Below are positions 17,486 through 25,570 of a stretch of DNA of 64,000 nt, piece by piece. This DNA is from Niabella pedocola (GTDB lineage: Bacteria > Bacteroidota > Bacteroidia > Chitinophagales > Chitinophagaceae), in assembly GCF_021044425.1 (NCBI RefSeq), contig NZ_JAJNEC010000005.1:310001-374000 (forward strand). Reading direction: 5' to 3'. Position 1 is the stretch's first letter, and each line of letters starts with the position of its first letter. The notes beneath the pieces are model-generated. The model was not told the DNA's origin and made no database searches. It saw nothing but the letters and a program-made list of their open reading frames with translations. A program made the translations under genes and the position numbers.

Positions 17486-18559
17486 TTGAAAAATTGGTTG
17501 GTCCTCCTGTTTATGCTCCTGGTGTTTGCCCGCATCAATGCGCAGCATCACACCTATAAAGTGGTTGCATATTATTCCGGAGACAGCGCCAGCCTGATGC
17601 AATACGATTTTAAAAACATTACACACCTGATTTATGGCTTTGCTCATGTAGACAGCCTGGGCAAACTGGCTGTGTACCGGGCCAAGGACACGGCCGTACT
17701 GAAAGCCTTTGTTCATATCCGGAAACAATATCCGCACCTTCGTACGCTTATTGCGCTTGGAGGCTGGGGTGGTTGCAAGCCCTGCTCCGGTACCTTTAAT
17801 AACCCCGACAGCACCGATGCATTTGCGGCCTCCGTAAAAACATTCCTTCAACGGTTTCAGCTTGACGGCATTGACCTCGACTGGGAATACCCGGCGCTTC
17901 CGGGCGTGCCCGGCCACCCTTTTGCAGCAACAGACCGGCCCAATTTTACCCGGCTGCTCCTCCGGCTCCGTAAAAAACTGGGATCGCAAAAACTGATCAC
18001 CTTTGCCGCCGGCGGTTTTCAGCAATACCTGGATCAATCCGTTGAATGGATGAAAATTGAAAAAACCGTTGACTTTGTAAACCTGATGACCTATGACCTG
18101 GTACATGGCTACTCCGAAAAAACAGGACATCAATCCTCCCTTTACGCTGCACGGGCAACCGAAGAATCCGTTGACCGGTGTGTGCAGTTCTTCAAAAAGA
18201 TACAATTCCCCTTGCAAAAGATCATTGTGGGCGTTCCGTTTTACATCCGGGCCTTCCAGGTAAACAACGGTAACAACAACGGACTTTTTCAGCCGGGCAG
18301 GTTCCTGTATATGAGCGGTTACCGGCGCAACCTGGATTCCCTGACGGCGGCCAATGGCTTTACCCGTTACTGGGACGATCGCGCAAAAGCCCCTTACTGG
18401 TTCAATGCGGCACGGAATCTTTTTGTTACCGGCGACGATCGTCAATCGCTTCAATACAAGCTGGATTATATCCTGCAGCAGCAGCTCGGAGGCATTATGT
18501 TCTGGGAGTTGTATTATGATACCTTCGCGAACGGACTTCTGGACCTGTTGCATTTCTGA
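17486..18559 (+). CDS. Secreted glycoside hydrolase family 18 (chitinase-like)
   Basis: 357 residues. The signal peptide is about 1-20 (MKNWLVLLFMLLVFARINAQ). The TIM-barrel carries the GH18 signature D127-G-I-D130-L-D132-W-E134 with E134 as the acid, plus LIALGGWGG, FVNLMTYDL and the C-terminal GGIMFWELYYD strand. It would hydrolyse beta-1,4-GlcNAc links in chitin or peptidoglycan-like material. The start is a TTG: no ATG exists upstream in frame, and starting at the next ATG (17513) would cut the signal peptide in half. A minus-strand open frame over the same region is a shadow. Confidence 0.93.
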   Translation: MKNWLVLLFMLLVFARINAQHHTYKVVAYYSGDSASLMQYDFKNITHLIYGFAHVDSLGKLAVYRAKDTAVLKAFVHIRKQYPHLRTLIALGGWGGCKPCSGTFNNPDSTDAFAASVKTFLQRFQLDGIDLDWEYPALPGVPGHPFAATDRPNFTRLLLRLRKKLGSQKLITFAAGGFQQYLDQSVEWMKIEKTVDFVNLMTYDLVHGYSEKTGHQSSLYAARATEESVDRCVQFFKKIQFPLQKIIVGVPFYIRAFQVNNGNNNGLFQPGRFLYMSGYRRNLDSLTAANGFTRYWDDRAKAPYWFNAARNLFVTGDDRQSLQYKLDYILQQQLGGIMFWELYYDTFANGLLDLLHF

Positions 18560-18811
18560 TCCGGCATCACTGCGGGGTTTCGTTGAATAAAACGATCAGC
18601 GTAACAGGCTTATTCGCCTCCCACACATGGGCTTTCTTTTTGAACGTTTGTGCCAGCCGGCTCTGATGCCGGTTGGGACACGGCTCGTTTCATGCATATA
18701 AAGCCTTCCTTCACATAAAATAAATCCTTCTAAAAAACGCTTTTATAAATAGTAAATATCTTTATCTTTATAGAGCCTCGTACTAAAAGCCTTAGACCAA
18801 ATTGTTGTATT

Positions 18812-20806
18812 ATGAGCCCCAGACTGATGTACCTGTTTGCCTTCCTGATCCTGTCCGGCATCCGCGCCAGTGCGCAAAATGCTATATGCGGTTTTGACGG
18901 TATCCATCAACGTTTAAAACAAAATACAGCATACCAGCAGGGCGTTACCCTGGCAGAAGGCAGGATCCGGCAAAAGGTAACGGAGCTCGCAACAAACCGC
19001 AAAGCCATGCGGAACATGAATGTACTGGCCGGTGCGCTTTATGAGATACCCGTAGTGGTACATATTATTTACAAGACCGGGGATAACAACCCGGGATCAA
19101 CCTCAAACCCTACGGATGAACAAATACAGGCGGCCATCGACCGTTTAAATGCCAACTTTGCGGCGGCCTCGGGTTCGGGGAATATCGGGGCTAGTATACC
19201 CATACGGTTTGCCCTGGCCAAAAGAAGGCCGGATTGTGGCGCCACCACCGGTATTGAACGGATCAATGGCGGGGTCATCAGCGGATATGATGCCAGCGGC
19301 GTTTCCGCTCCGGGATCCGGTGTACCGGGCGCCAATGAAACGGCCATAAAAAACCTCAGCACCTGGCCCGAAAAATCGTATTACAATATCTGGGTGGTAT
19401 GGAAGATCAATTCTACGGTAACCGGCTCCGGGTTTGTGGCCGGCTACGCAAGTTTGCCATACATTGGTGACGATTATCATATTTTCCCTGCAGAAGGGAT
19501 GGTGATCCTGGGCCAGCAAATGAGCCCGGGCGCTCCTACGCTTACGCATGAAATGGGACATGCCTTTGGTCTTTACCATACTTTTGAGGGAGGCAGTGAA
19601 GCTGTCTGCCCTGCCAACACAAGCTGCAACGAAGATGGCGATAAGGTATGCGATACCGACCCGGTAAAAAGCCTGTTAAGCGTACCCTGTCCGGCGGCAA
19701 CGGATATCAACCCCTGCACCAACAACCCATACGGAACGGCTCAAAACAATCTTATGGGTTACGGCTCCTGCCTGAACCGGTTTACACAAGGCCAGAGCGA
19801 CCGCATGATGGCCACCCTTTTAACCGTAAGGGGCGGACTGATTAATTCACAGGCAACGGTGCCGCCGCCCCCCAACCCGGTAAAAGCCACTACACAAATA
19901 CCACCCAGCATCCGCAATATTAATAATACCAACAATGTAGGCCCCTGTGATATTACCCTGGGCAATATGTCCTATATATCCTATGGATACAGCCAGGATG
20001 GTTACAACTATTATTCAGATAACAGCTGCAATATCGGAACCAATCTTTTTGTAGCGTCCAATCAATACCTCAGTGTTACCACACAATCCAATACCCAGGT
20101 TTGTAAAGCATGGATCGACGCCAATAACGACGGGCAGTTCAGCAACAATGAGCTGGTCCTGAACAGCACTGCCACCAGTCCTTTTTACACCCACACAGCG
20201 GTTATACCCGTTGCCATGCTTTACGGGGCAGTTAAAAATACATTGCTGCGTATGCGCGTAATGGCCGACATGTCCTTTAATGATGATTTTACGGCCAGTA
20301 GTCAATTGCTATACGGGCAAACGGAGGATTTTTGGGTAAGCATCGATCAGGCGCTGCCGGTTGCTTTTGAGCAACTCGGGGCACAGATCCGGAACCATAC
20401 ACTGGAGGTGCAATGGAAAACCAGCAACGAAACCAATAACGATCATTTTATTGTTGAAGCCTCAGCAGACGGAACGAACTTCCTGCCCATTGCCCAGGTA
20501 GCCAGCAAGGCCCAAAACGGCATTTCCGATCATTCGCTGCAATACCATATTTCAATCGATGGCAACGGCAAGCTGGCGCTGGGACTGGGTTTACTGGCCT
20601 TTTTGCTTTCAATACAGCCGCACCGCAACCGTAGGAAATGGCTGTTTGCTGCCAGTGCAGTGATCCTCTGTTTATTTATCACCTGTAACAAACATACGGT
20701 GGCCGATACCGAAACCGGGGATCAACCGCGGTTTATCCGCATCGCCCAGGTAGATAAGAACGGCACCCGGCAGTACAGCAAAACAATAACTATTATCAAC
20801 GAATAA
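18812..20806 (+). CDS. Secreted M43 (pappalysin-type) zinc metalloprotease with GEVED domain and unusual membrane tail
   Basis: 664 residues with a signal peptide at 1-21. The protease domain (about 75-340) has the zinc motif H246-E-M-G-H250-A-F-G-L-Y-H256, followed by Cys-rich loops and a Met-turn NLMGYGSC, typical of M43 cytophagalysins. A GEVED-type beta domain spans about 385-510 and ends YGQTEDFWVSI. Residues 515-664 form a tail shared with the beta-helix protein at 22-25 kb. It is a Fn3-like start (LPVAFEQLGA, NNDHFIVEASADG), a hydrophobic hairpin with basic turn HRNRRK, a lipobox-like FITC-NK (Cys 625), then RIAQVDKNG and YSKTI. No T9SS type A tail is present. It probably degrades extracellular protein at the cell surface. 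Confidence 0.9.
   Translation: MSPRLMYLFAFLILSGIRASAQNAICGFDGIHQRLKQNTAYQQGVTLAEGRIRQKVTELATNRKAMRNMNVLAGALYEIPVVVHIIYKTGDNNPGSTSNPTDEQIQAAIDRLNANFAAASGSGNIGASIPIRFALAKRRPDCGATTGIERINGGVISGYDASGVSAPGSGVPGANETAIKNLSTWPEKSYYNIWVVWKINSTVTGSGFVAGYASLPYIGDDYHIFPAEGMVILGQQMSPGAPTLTHEMGHAFGLYHTFEGGSEAVCPANTSCNEDGDKVCDTDPVKSLLSVPCPAATDINPCTNNPYGTAQNNLMGYGSCLNRFTQGQSDRMMATLLTVRGGLINSQATVPPPPNPVKATTQIPPSIRNINNTNNVGPCDITLGNMSYISYGYSQDGYNYYSDNSCNIGTNLFVASNQYLSVTTQSNTQVCKAWIDANNDGQFSNNELVLNSTATSPFYTHTAVIPVAMLYGAVKNTLLRMRVMADMSFNDDFTASSQLLYGQTEDFWVSIDQALPVAFEQLGAQIRNHTLEVQWKTSNETNNDHFIVEASADGTNFLPIAQVASKAQNGISDHSLQYHISIDGNGKLALGLGLLAFLLSIQPHRNRRKWLFAASAVILCLFITCNKHTVADTETGDQPRFIRIAQVDKNGTRQYSKTITIINE
20354..20803 (+). 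other. Split Fn3-like/membrane-hairpin/lipobox tail (copy 1)
   Basis: Residues 515-664 of the M43 protease. The order is a Fn3-like N-terminal half (515 to about 580); hydrophobic segment LALGLGLLAFLLSI; basic loop QPHRNRRK; second hydrophobic segment WLFAASAVILCLFI ending in T-C-N-K; about 12 polar residues; then RFIRIAQVDKNGTRQYSKTI, the last strands of a Fn3-like domain. The same order occurs in the choice-of-anchor protein at 22386-22826. Confidence 0.8.
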
Positions 20807-20810
20807 TTTT

Positions 20811-21029
20811 TCAGCCGCCATCGGTAGTGAAACGGCTCGCAGCTGCATGGTATTCCGGTTTGTATGTGCCCATGGTCACATAAATTTTCAGCGGATTGGC
20901 CGGCGTAAAATCGTTTGCTGCCGGGCCCATTTCAACGCATCGGCAATTCGGGGGATAGTGTTTGTTCAGGAATTGCCGCTGCCAGTGCCACCCGGCACAC
21001 TGCTGTTTACGTAAAGGATATTGGTGTGC
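20811..21029 (-). pseudogene. Possible C-terminal gene remnant
   Basis: A minus-strand frame of 72 codons, open from an in-frame TAG at 21030-21032 to a TGA at 20811-20813, has protein-like content (RQFLNKHYPP, then NPLKIYVTMGTYKPEYHAAA) but no plausible start. It could be the 3' remnant of a lost gene; I do not recognise the family. The rest of the 530-base spacer (20807-21336) holds a perfect palindrome at 21224-21251 and otherwise nothing. Confidence 0.3.
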
Positions 21030-21223
21030 CTATAACAAAGAAGCTGCGCCCATGAGCAGCGCAGCAACAGTTAGTATTAATTGCTTCCATTCGACTAGGT
21101 TCTGTCAACTATTTTCCGGCCTTCAACCCCGCTGCAGTTGCTTAAAAAACAATGCATTGATTTTTCGTAAACAGCTGCAAAGTTACCCTCCCGTTTCAAT
21201 GCTCCATATTATTTAGGCTCCAA

Positions 21224-21251
21224 TTTGTCCTGATTTATAAATCAGGACAAA
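21224..21251. promoter_or_regulatory. Perfect 28-base palindrome
   Basis: TTTGTCCTGATTTA is followed directly by its exact reverse complement TAAATCAGGACAAA. It lies 86 bases beyond the 3' end of the Crp/AraC regulator gene. It has no T-run, so it is not a standard terminator. It could be an operator, a dimer-binding site or a decayed element end. Confidence 0.5.
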
Positions 21252-21336
21252 CTTGTTTAGCACAAAGGCTGATTGCCGGTATCGAGTGCCCGCCGTTTTT
21301 TGTAACAGGACTTTCCCCGCTAATAGAAAAGCCTGT

Positions 21337-22293
21337 TTATAACGAATTCCGGTATTGGGCCGGGCTGGTGCCCGTTATTTTTTTAAATGCGTTGTAGAAA
21401 GCACTGCGCGATGCAAAGCCGCAGCTCTTCGCCAATGCTTCAATGGTATAGTGGTCCATGGTTTCTGTCGTCACCATTTGCTGCTGTATATGAAGGATCC
21501 GCTGCCGGTTTACAAAATCTACAAAACCGAGTCCGTAAACCGTATTAAAAAGCGCGGATAGTTTATGCGGACTTACCGACAGCTTTCCCGCTACCTGCAT
21601 CAGGTTCAAACCGGCATTTTTAAATGCCTCCTGTCCTACAATATAGTCTTCAATTTCCGCGCACCACCGTTCCGTTTCACGGTCCTTTTGAAGCGATAAC
21701 CGGTGCTGCTTCTGCACTTTTAAAAGGGTGGCGGGCTTCATATCCAGCATCGACGCTACCAAATGCAGCGGCAGCCGTTCCATATAACCTGGTTTGGTTT
21801 TAATAAAATAACGGTAGCGTTCTTTTACATTGCCTACCCTAACGATATGTGCCCGTTCCTGCGCATCCCGGTAATATTGTTCTACCATTACCCGGAACAA
21901 AAAATTCATATCGAAATGTACCCGGAAAAGTGCCTGCAGATCATCATTGTGCATCGCCAGCAGTTCCGCGTCTTCCACGGCGATAATGGATTCCCGGGAG
22001 GGTATCACCCCGTGCAAACCGGATATAGAACTTACAAATTCGTTATCGATGGAAATATAGGTTACGATGTTTTTCTTTTGATACGTGGTTTGCCCCATCA
22101 GGGCGCCCCGTTTAATAAAATAGATGTACTGGCAGCATGCGCCTTCCTGCAGCAATACCGTTCCCTTCTTTATCTTAAGGCTCTTTGTTTTCTTATAAAA
22201 GGCCTGACCGAGTTCGTTGCTGATGGGATAAATATTACCCAACATTCCCAGGAGGGAGTTGACGTCTGTTTTAGCAGCTCTTTTGTAATGCAT
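21337..22293 (-). CDS. Transcription regulator: cyclic-nucleotide-binding domain fused to AraC-type HTH
   Basis: 318 residues. The N-terminal part (about 15-135) is a Crp-type jelly roll (IKKGTVLLQEGACCQYIYFIKRGAL, IDNEFVSSISGL, VEDAELLAM). The middle part (VKERYRYFIKTKPGYMERLPLHLVASMLDMKPATLLKVQK) matches the helix-turn-helix of small Bacteroidota Crp/Fnr regulators. The C-terminal 100 residues are an AraC domain with two HTHs (LNLMQVAGKLSVSPHKLSALFN; YTIEALAKSCGFASRSAFYNAFKKITGTSPAQYR). So it seems to carry two DNA-binding modules. It starts 93 bases downstream of the beta-helix protein gene and has its own promoter box at 22317-22324. Confidence 0.85.
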   Translation of the reverse strand: MHYKRAAKTDVNSLLGMLGNIYPISNELGQAFYKKTKSLKIKKGTVLLQEGACCQYIYFIKRGALMGQTTYQKKNIVTYISIDNEFVSSISGLHGVIPSRESIIAVEDAELLAMHNDDLQALFRVHFDMNFLFRVMVEQYYRDAQERAHIVRVGNVKERYRYFIKTKPGYMERLPLHLVASMLDMKPATLLKVQKQHRLSLQKDRETERWCAEIEDYIVGQEAFKNAGLNLMQVAGKLSVSPHKLSALFNTVYGLGFVDFVNRQRILHIQQQMVTTETMDHYTIEALAKSCGFASRSAFYNAFKKITGTSPAQYRNSL

Positions 22294-22316
22294 CGTGTGG
22301 TATAGAAAACGAACTA

Positions 22317-22324
22317 CAAAGATA
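22317..22324 (-). promoter_or_regulatory. -7 promoter box for the Crp/AraC regulator
   Basis: On the minus strand this reads TATCTTTG, an exact TAnnTTTG match 24 bases ahead of the ATG at 22293. No TTTG stands at the right distance upstream. Confidence 0.5.
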
Positions 22325-22385
22325 ATTCAACCTTGGTACCCGGATGGGAATTTATTGACGGCCTGCTAACACCCGTTCAGTATCA

Positions 22386-24992
22386 TTAATCTTCCCTGAC
22401 CACCCGCACCACTTTTGACATCCGCTCCCTGCCATCCTTATCTACCTGTACGATGCGTACCAGCAGGTTTTTTTCTTCCATATCATCATGCATACCCCGT
22501 TTATTACAGGACAATGAAAGCACAAAAACGACCACGGCGGCCATTGCAAAAGCATACTGCCGGCGACCGGCCATTATACCCAGCAATAAAAAGCCCGCAC
22601 CCAAACCTGCGCCCGTTAACGGAATGGCAGTATGGTAATCAACCCCGGTGACACTGCTACCGGACGGAGCCGTGCTTTGCACGGTTTGTACCGTTTTCCA
22701 GTTCCGGCCATCCGCAGAAACCTGTATCAGGAAATGATCGTTATCCGTTTCGGTTTCCGTACGCCAGTCGATGATCAGCCGGCCATTTCTTATAACCGCG
22801 CTCAATCGCCCGAACAACACCGGAAGCACCGGATCATATTCGTAAGCCCCCATGTCGATAACGCCGCCGGTAAGCCTTGCACGACCCAGCAGGTCTTTAC
22901 TACCGGCATTCAAACCGGTGAAAAGGGCGTTACTACCGGCATTCATTGCTGCAGATCCTGGTCTTAAAGTATAATCACCCGCAGACGGGTTTGCAAATAC
23001 AAGAGCGGGGGTTAAACCGGAAGGATTCATTAATGAATAATTGGGCGTAACAGCCACGCCGCTCGTATTCGTGGTTCCAAAAACAATCGAATTGTTGAAG
23101 GTCATCGCCGTATTCACCTGTACATCCGGTATCGCAATCAGTGCCGATGTATTACCGGCGATGGTAACATTGTTAAGCACCATATGACCGCCCTGGTGAA
23201 ATACCCCCGCGGCTGTATTTTGAACAATGGCTACATTGGTTAGCACCGGTGCGCTCCTGGAGTTATAAATTCCAGAGGTGTTATTATTGCGGATGAGCAG
23301 GTTACTTAGCGTAGGCGATGCATTTATATTATAAATACCGGCCTGGTTGTTACCCGCGGCATTGGTAATAGTAAAGCCATCCAGTATAGCGGAAGCGGTA
23401 ACGCCATTATTCACATTCCAGATGGCGGGCCTTGTGTTATTCCCATCAAGCACCGATCCCTTTCCGCCGGTACCTGGCATCAGGCGCGCATCGGTAAGAT
23501 CATCGATGCCATTGTCCGGGTCGAAGCCACCGTATATTTCCACATTGTTTTTCATAATATAGCTATTAGCACCTACTGTATAAGTGCCGCTGGCAACAAA
23601 CACTTTTTGGGCACCCGTAGCATTGATGGCACCCTGCAAATCGGAAGTAGCATTCCCCCAGGTGGTACCTGTTCCGTTGCCCACGGAAGCCGTTCTTACA
23701 TATACCACCCCATTGCCACCAGGAGTAATGATGGGCACAAATGAACTTTCATAAGCACCCAGATCAATCCGGCCGCCCGTATTTCTTGCATTGCCTGCAA
23801 GATCTGTGTCATTGGCATCCAGGTTTATATAGATGGCATTGTCGCCCCTGTTGATAGCCGGGGAACCCGGTTTCAGGGTATAATCGCCGGAGGCCGGTGC
23901 ATTGAACACACTGGCAATACTAATATTGGTGGCATCTACATTACCATCGCTTGTGCTGGACCGGCCTTCAACCAATGAAACCCTGTAGATGTAATTGGAG
24001 CCGCTTACACTTCCATACACGATCGCATTGCGCAACTCAACCGCCCCACCGGCATTGTTAATGGCTCCGGACTCATTGTTTACGATGGTTGTATTGATGA
24101 GGAACAGAAAACCCAGGTTATTCCAGATGCCCCCTTCGTTAAATGCCGCATCATTTCCTGTAACGAGCATATTGGTGCACCGGATGCTGGCACCGTCATT
24201 ATAAATGCCGCCCCCGCGCGTAGCGGCCTGGTTACCGGTAACGGATACATTGGTCAGCTCGGGAACGCTTGCATCCAGGGCACAATGCATTCCGCCTCCG
24301 TTATAGCCGTTATTGTTCCTGATAACCACATTGTTTAAAACCGGGGAACTGGCTTCCATATAAATACCGCCACCGTTGCGGGCCCTGTTTTCCTGGATAA
24401 TCACATGGGTGATACCCGGCGCAGCACCTCCGGAAATGTGCATGCCTCCTCCCAGGCCAAGAGCAAAATTGGTACTATTATTTCCCTTTACCACCAGGTT
24501 GAGGTAACTGGGTGCAACACCTGCATTATGAACGCCCGCACCTGTATTGCCATAGCCACCTGTTATCGTAAACCCATCCAGTACGGCAGAGGAAGTCAGC
24601 CCGTTGTAATCGTTCCAAATCACAGGTCGCTGGTTGTTGCCATTTAATACGGAGCCATCGCCCATGCCCTTGTTTGGAAGCACCCGGTTATGCGTTAAAT
24701 TGGTAATACCGCTTCCCGGATCAAAGCCCCCGTAAATTGCCACATCGCTTTTCATTACAAAGCTATTGGGAGCCGGCGTGTTATAGTTTCCTACCGCCAC
24801 AAATACTTTCTGCACACCCGCAGCATTGATGGCACCCTGCAAATCTGCGGTTGCATTGGCCCAACTATTGCCGCTGCCGGTGCCGGTGGCAACCGGTTTT
24901 ACATACACGATACCACTTCCGTCAGGAGTTTGAGCCTGTAAGAAAGTAATTATCCATAGCAGGGACAACGAAAGCAAGATCTTTTTATACAT
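22386..24992 (-). CDS. Secreted choice-of-anchor Q beta-helix protein with unusual membrane tail
   Basis: 868 residues with a signal peptide at 1-21 (MYKKILLSLSLLWIITFLQAQ). Two homologous modules (about 27-420 and 427-722) each start GIVYV/GVVYV, continue DLQGAINAxGxQKVFVA and IYGGFDP, run through Asn-rich parallel beta-helix rungs (LTNVSVTGN, LSNLLIRNN) and end LGAYE/MGAYE after LRPGSxAxN. This ending is the signature of choice-of-anchor Q proteins. Residues 723-868 are the same tail as in the M43 protease: LPVLFGRLSA, TDNDHFLIQVSADG, two hydrophobic segments around AGRRQY, SLSC-NK (Cys 829), VRIVQVDKDG and MSKVV. The protein is probably cell-surface adhesive or polysaccharide-binding. There is no enzymatic motif. 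Confidence 0.88.
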   Translation of the reverse strand: MYKKILLSLSLLWIITFLQAQTPDGSGIVYVKPVATGTGSGNSWANATADLQGAINAAGVQKVFVAVGNYNTPAPNSFVMKSDVAIYGGFDPGSGITNLTHNRVLPNKGMGDGSVLNGNNQRPVIWNDYNGLTSSAVLDGFTITGGYGNTGAGVHNAGVAPSYLNLVVKGNNSTNFALGLGGGMHISGGAAPGITHVIIQENRARNGGGIYMEASSPVLNNVVIRNNNGYNGGGMHCALDASVPELTNVSVTGNQAATRGGGIYNDGASIRCTNMLVTGNDAAFNEGGIWNNLGFLFLINTTIVNNESGAINNAGGAVELRNAIVYGSVSGSNYIYRVSLVEGRSSTSDGNVDATNISIASVFNAPASGDYTLKPGSPAINRGDNAIYINLDANDTDLAGNARNTGGRIDLGAYESSFVPIITPGGNGVVYVRTASVGNGTGTTWGNATSDLQGAINATGAQKVFVASGTYTVGANSYIMKNNVEIYGGFDPDNGIDDLTDARLMPGTGGKGSVLDGNNTRPAIWNVNNGVTASAILDGFTITNAAGNNQAGIYNINASPTLSNLLIRNNNTSGIYNSRSAPVLTNVAIVQNTAAGVFHQGGHMVLNNVTIAGNTSALIAIPDVQVNTAMTFNNSIVFGTTNTSGVAVTPNYSLMNPSGLTPALVFANPSAGDYTLRPGSAAMNAGSNALFTGLNAGSKDLLGRARLTGGVIDMGAYEYDPVLPVLFGRLSAVIRNGRLIIDWRTETETDNDHFLIQVSADGRNWKTVQTVQSTAPSGSSVTGVDYHTAIPLTGAGLGAGFLLLGIMAGRRQYAFAMAAVVVFVLSLSCNKRGMHDDMEEKNLLVRIVQVDKDGRERMSKVVRVVRED
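22389..22826 (-). other. Split Fn3-like/membrane-hairpin/lipobox tail (copy 2)
   Basis: Residues 723-868 of the beta-helix protein. It has the same element order as copy 1 at 20354-20803: Fn3-like half, hydrophobic GLGAGFLLLGIMA, basic turn GRRQY, hydrophobic FAMAAVVVFVLSLS, Cys-Asn-Lys, polar spacer, then LLVRIVQVDKDGRERMSKVV. The two tails align with few gaps, although the bodies of the proteins are unrelated. Confidence 0.8.
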
Positions 24993-25570
24993 ATCAGGAT
25001 TGTTCTTTTATAGTTTACCGCGCAAAGGCCACACCGGTTAGTGAACGACAGCACCGTTTATTAAAGCAAGCATTGCTGACATAAAAAATCCCTCGTTCCG
25101 GAACATTGTTACCCCTGTAAAGCGCTGTTTCCGCTGCCGGGCAACGGTGTTATAGCTAAAAGGCATAGCTGTGGTCAATGGGGATTCTCGTGCAATAGCA
25201 GACCTGTTCATTTGAAGGGCAGTTTTGCTTTCCTTCAAAGTAAAACAGCGCGGCGTATTCACCTTACCAAATGCGCGTCACAAAAACGTCACAACAAAAA
25301 AGCAGTTGAAAATAAACGGGTTATAAGTACTCAAACTATCGTATCCACCTCAAAAAAACAGCGGCCGCCTGTTAAATGATCGGGGCAACCCCGATTTTAA
25401 GGGCCCTACGCCAGTTGGTCCGGGTTCTCTGAGCAGGGTGTAAATGGCCGCATCCCCAAATGATCATCATAAACCGGCGCTCAAAATTATTTTGAGTTGG
25501 GGGCAGATGCGTACACAGGTCTATGCTTATGCGCCGTACAATGGGCTTATGTACCGGAGTTGATCACCGG
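24993..25570. other. 578-base spacer with one GC-rich hairpin
   Basis: No convincing gene is seen. A small minus-strand frame at 25038-25262 lacks coding character. A hairpin at 25379-25398 (ATCGGGG, loop CAA, CCCCGAT followed by TTT) has the form of a short plus-strand terminator without an annotated gene before it, so a small RNA ending near 25398 is conceivable. Confidence 0.35.

Noticed and set aside
17477..18553. Long minus-strand open frame of 358 codons
   Set aside because: It lies exactly opposite the GH18 chitinase, whose catalytic motif and signal peptide are clear. Its translation has no recognisable domain.
20354..20806. T9SS type A sorting domain at the end of the protease
   Set aside because: The Fn3-like part that often precedes such tails is present, but the sorting tail itself is absent; a membrane hairpin and lipobox-like Cys stand in its place.
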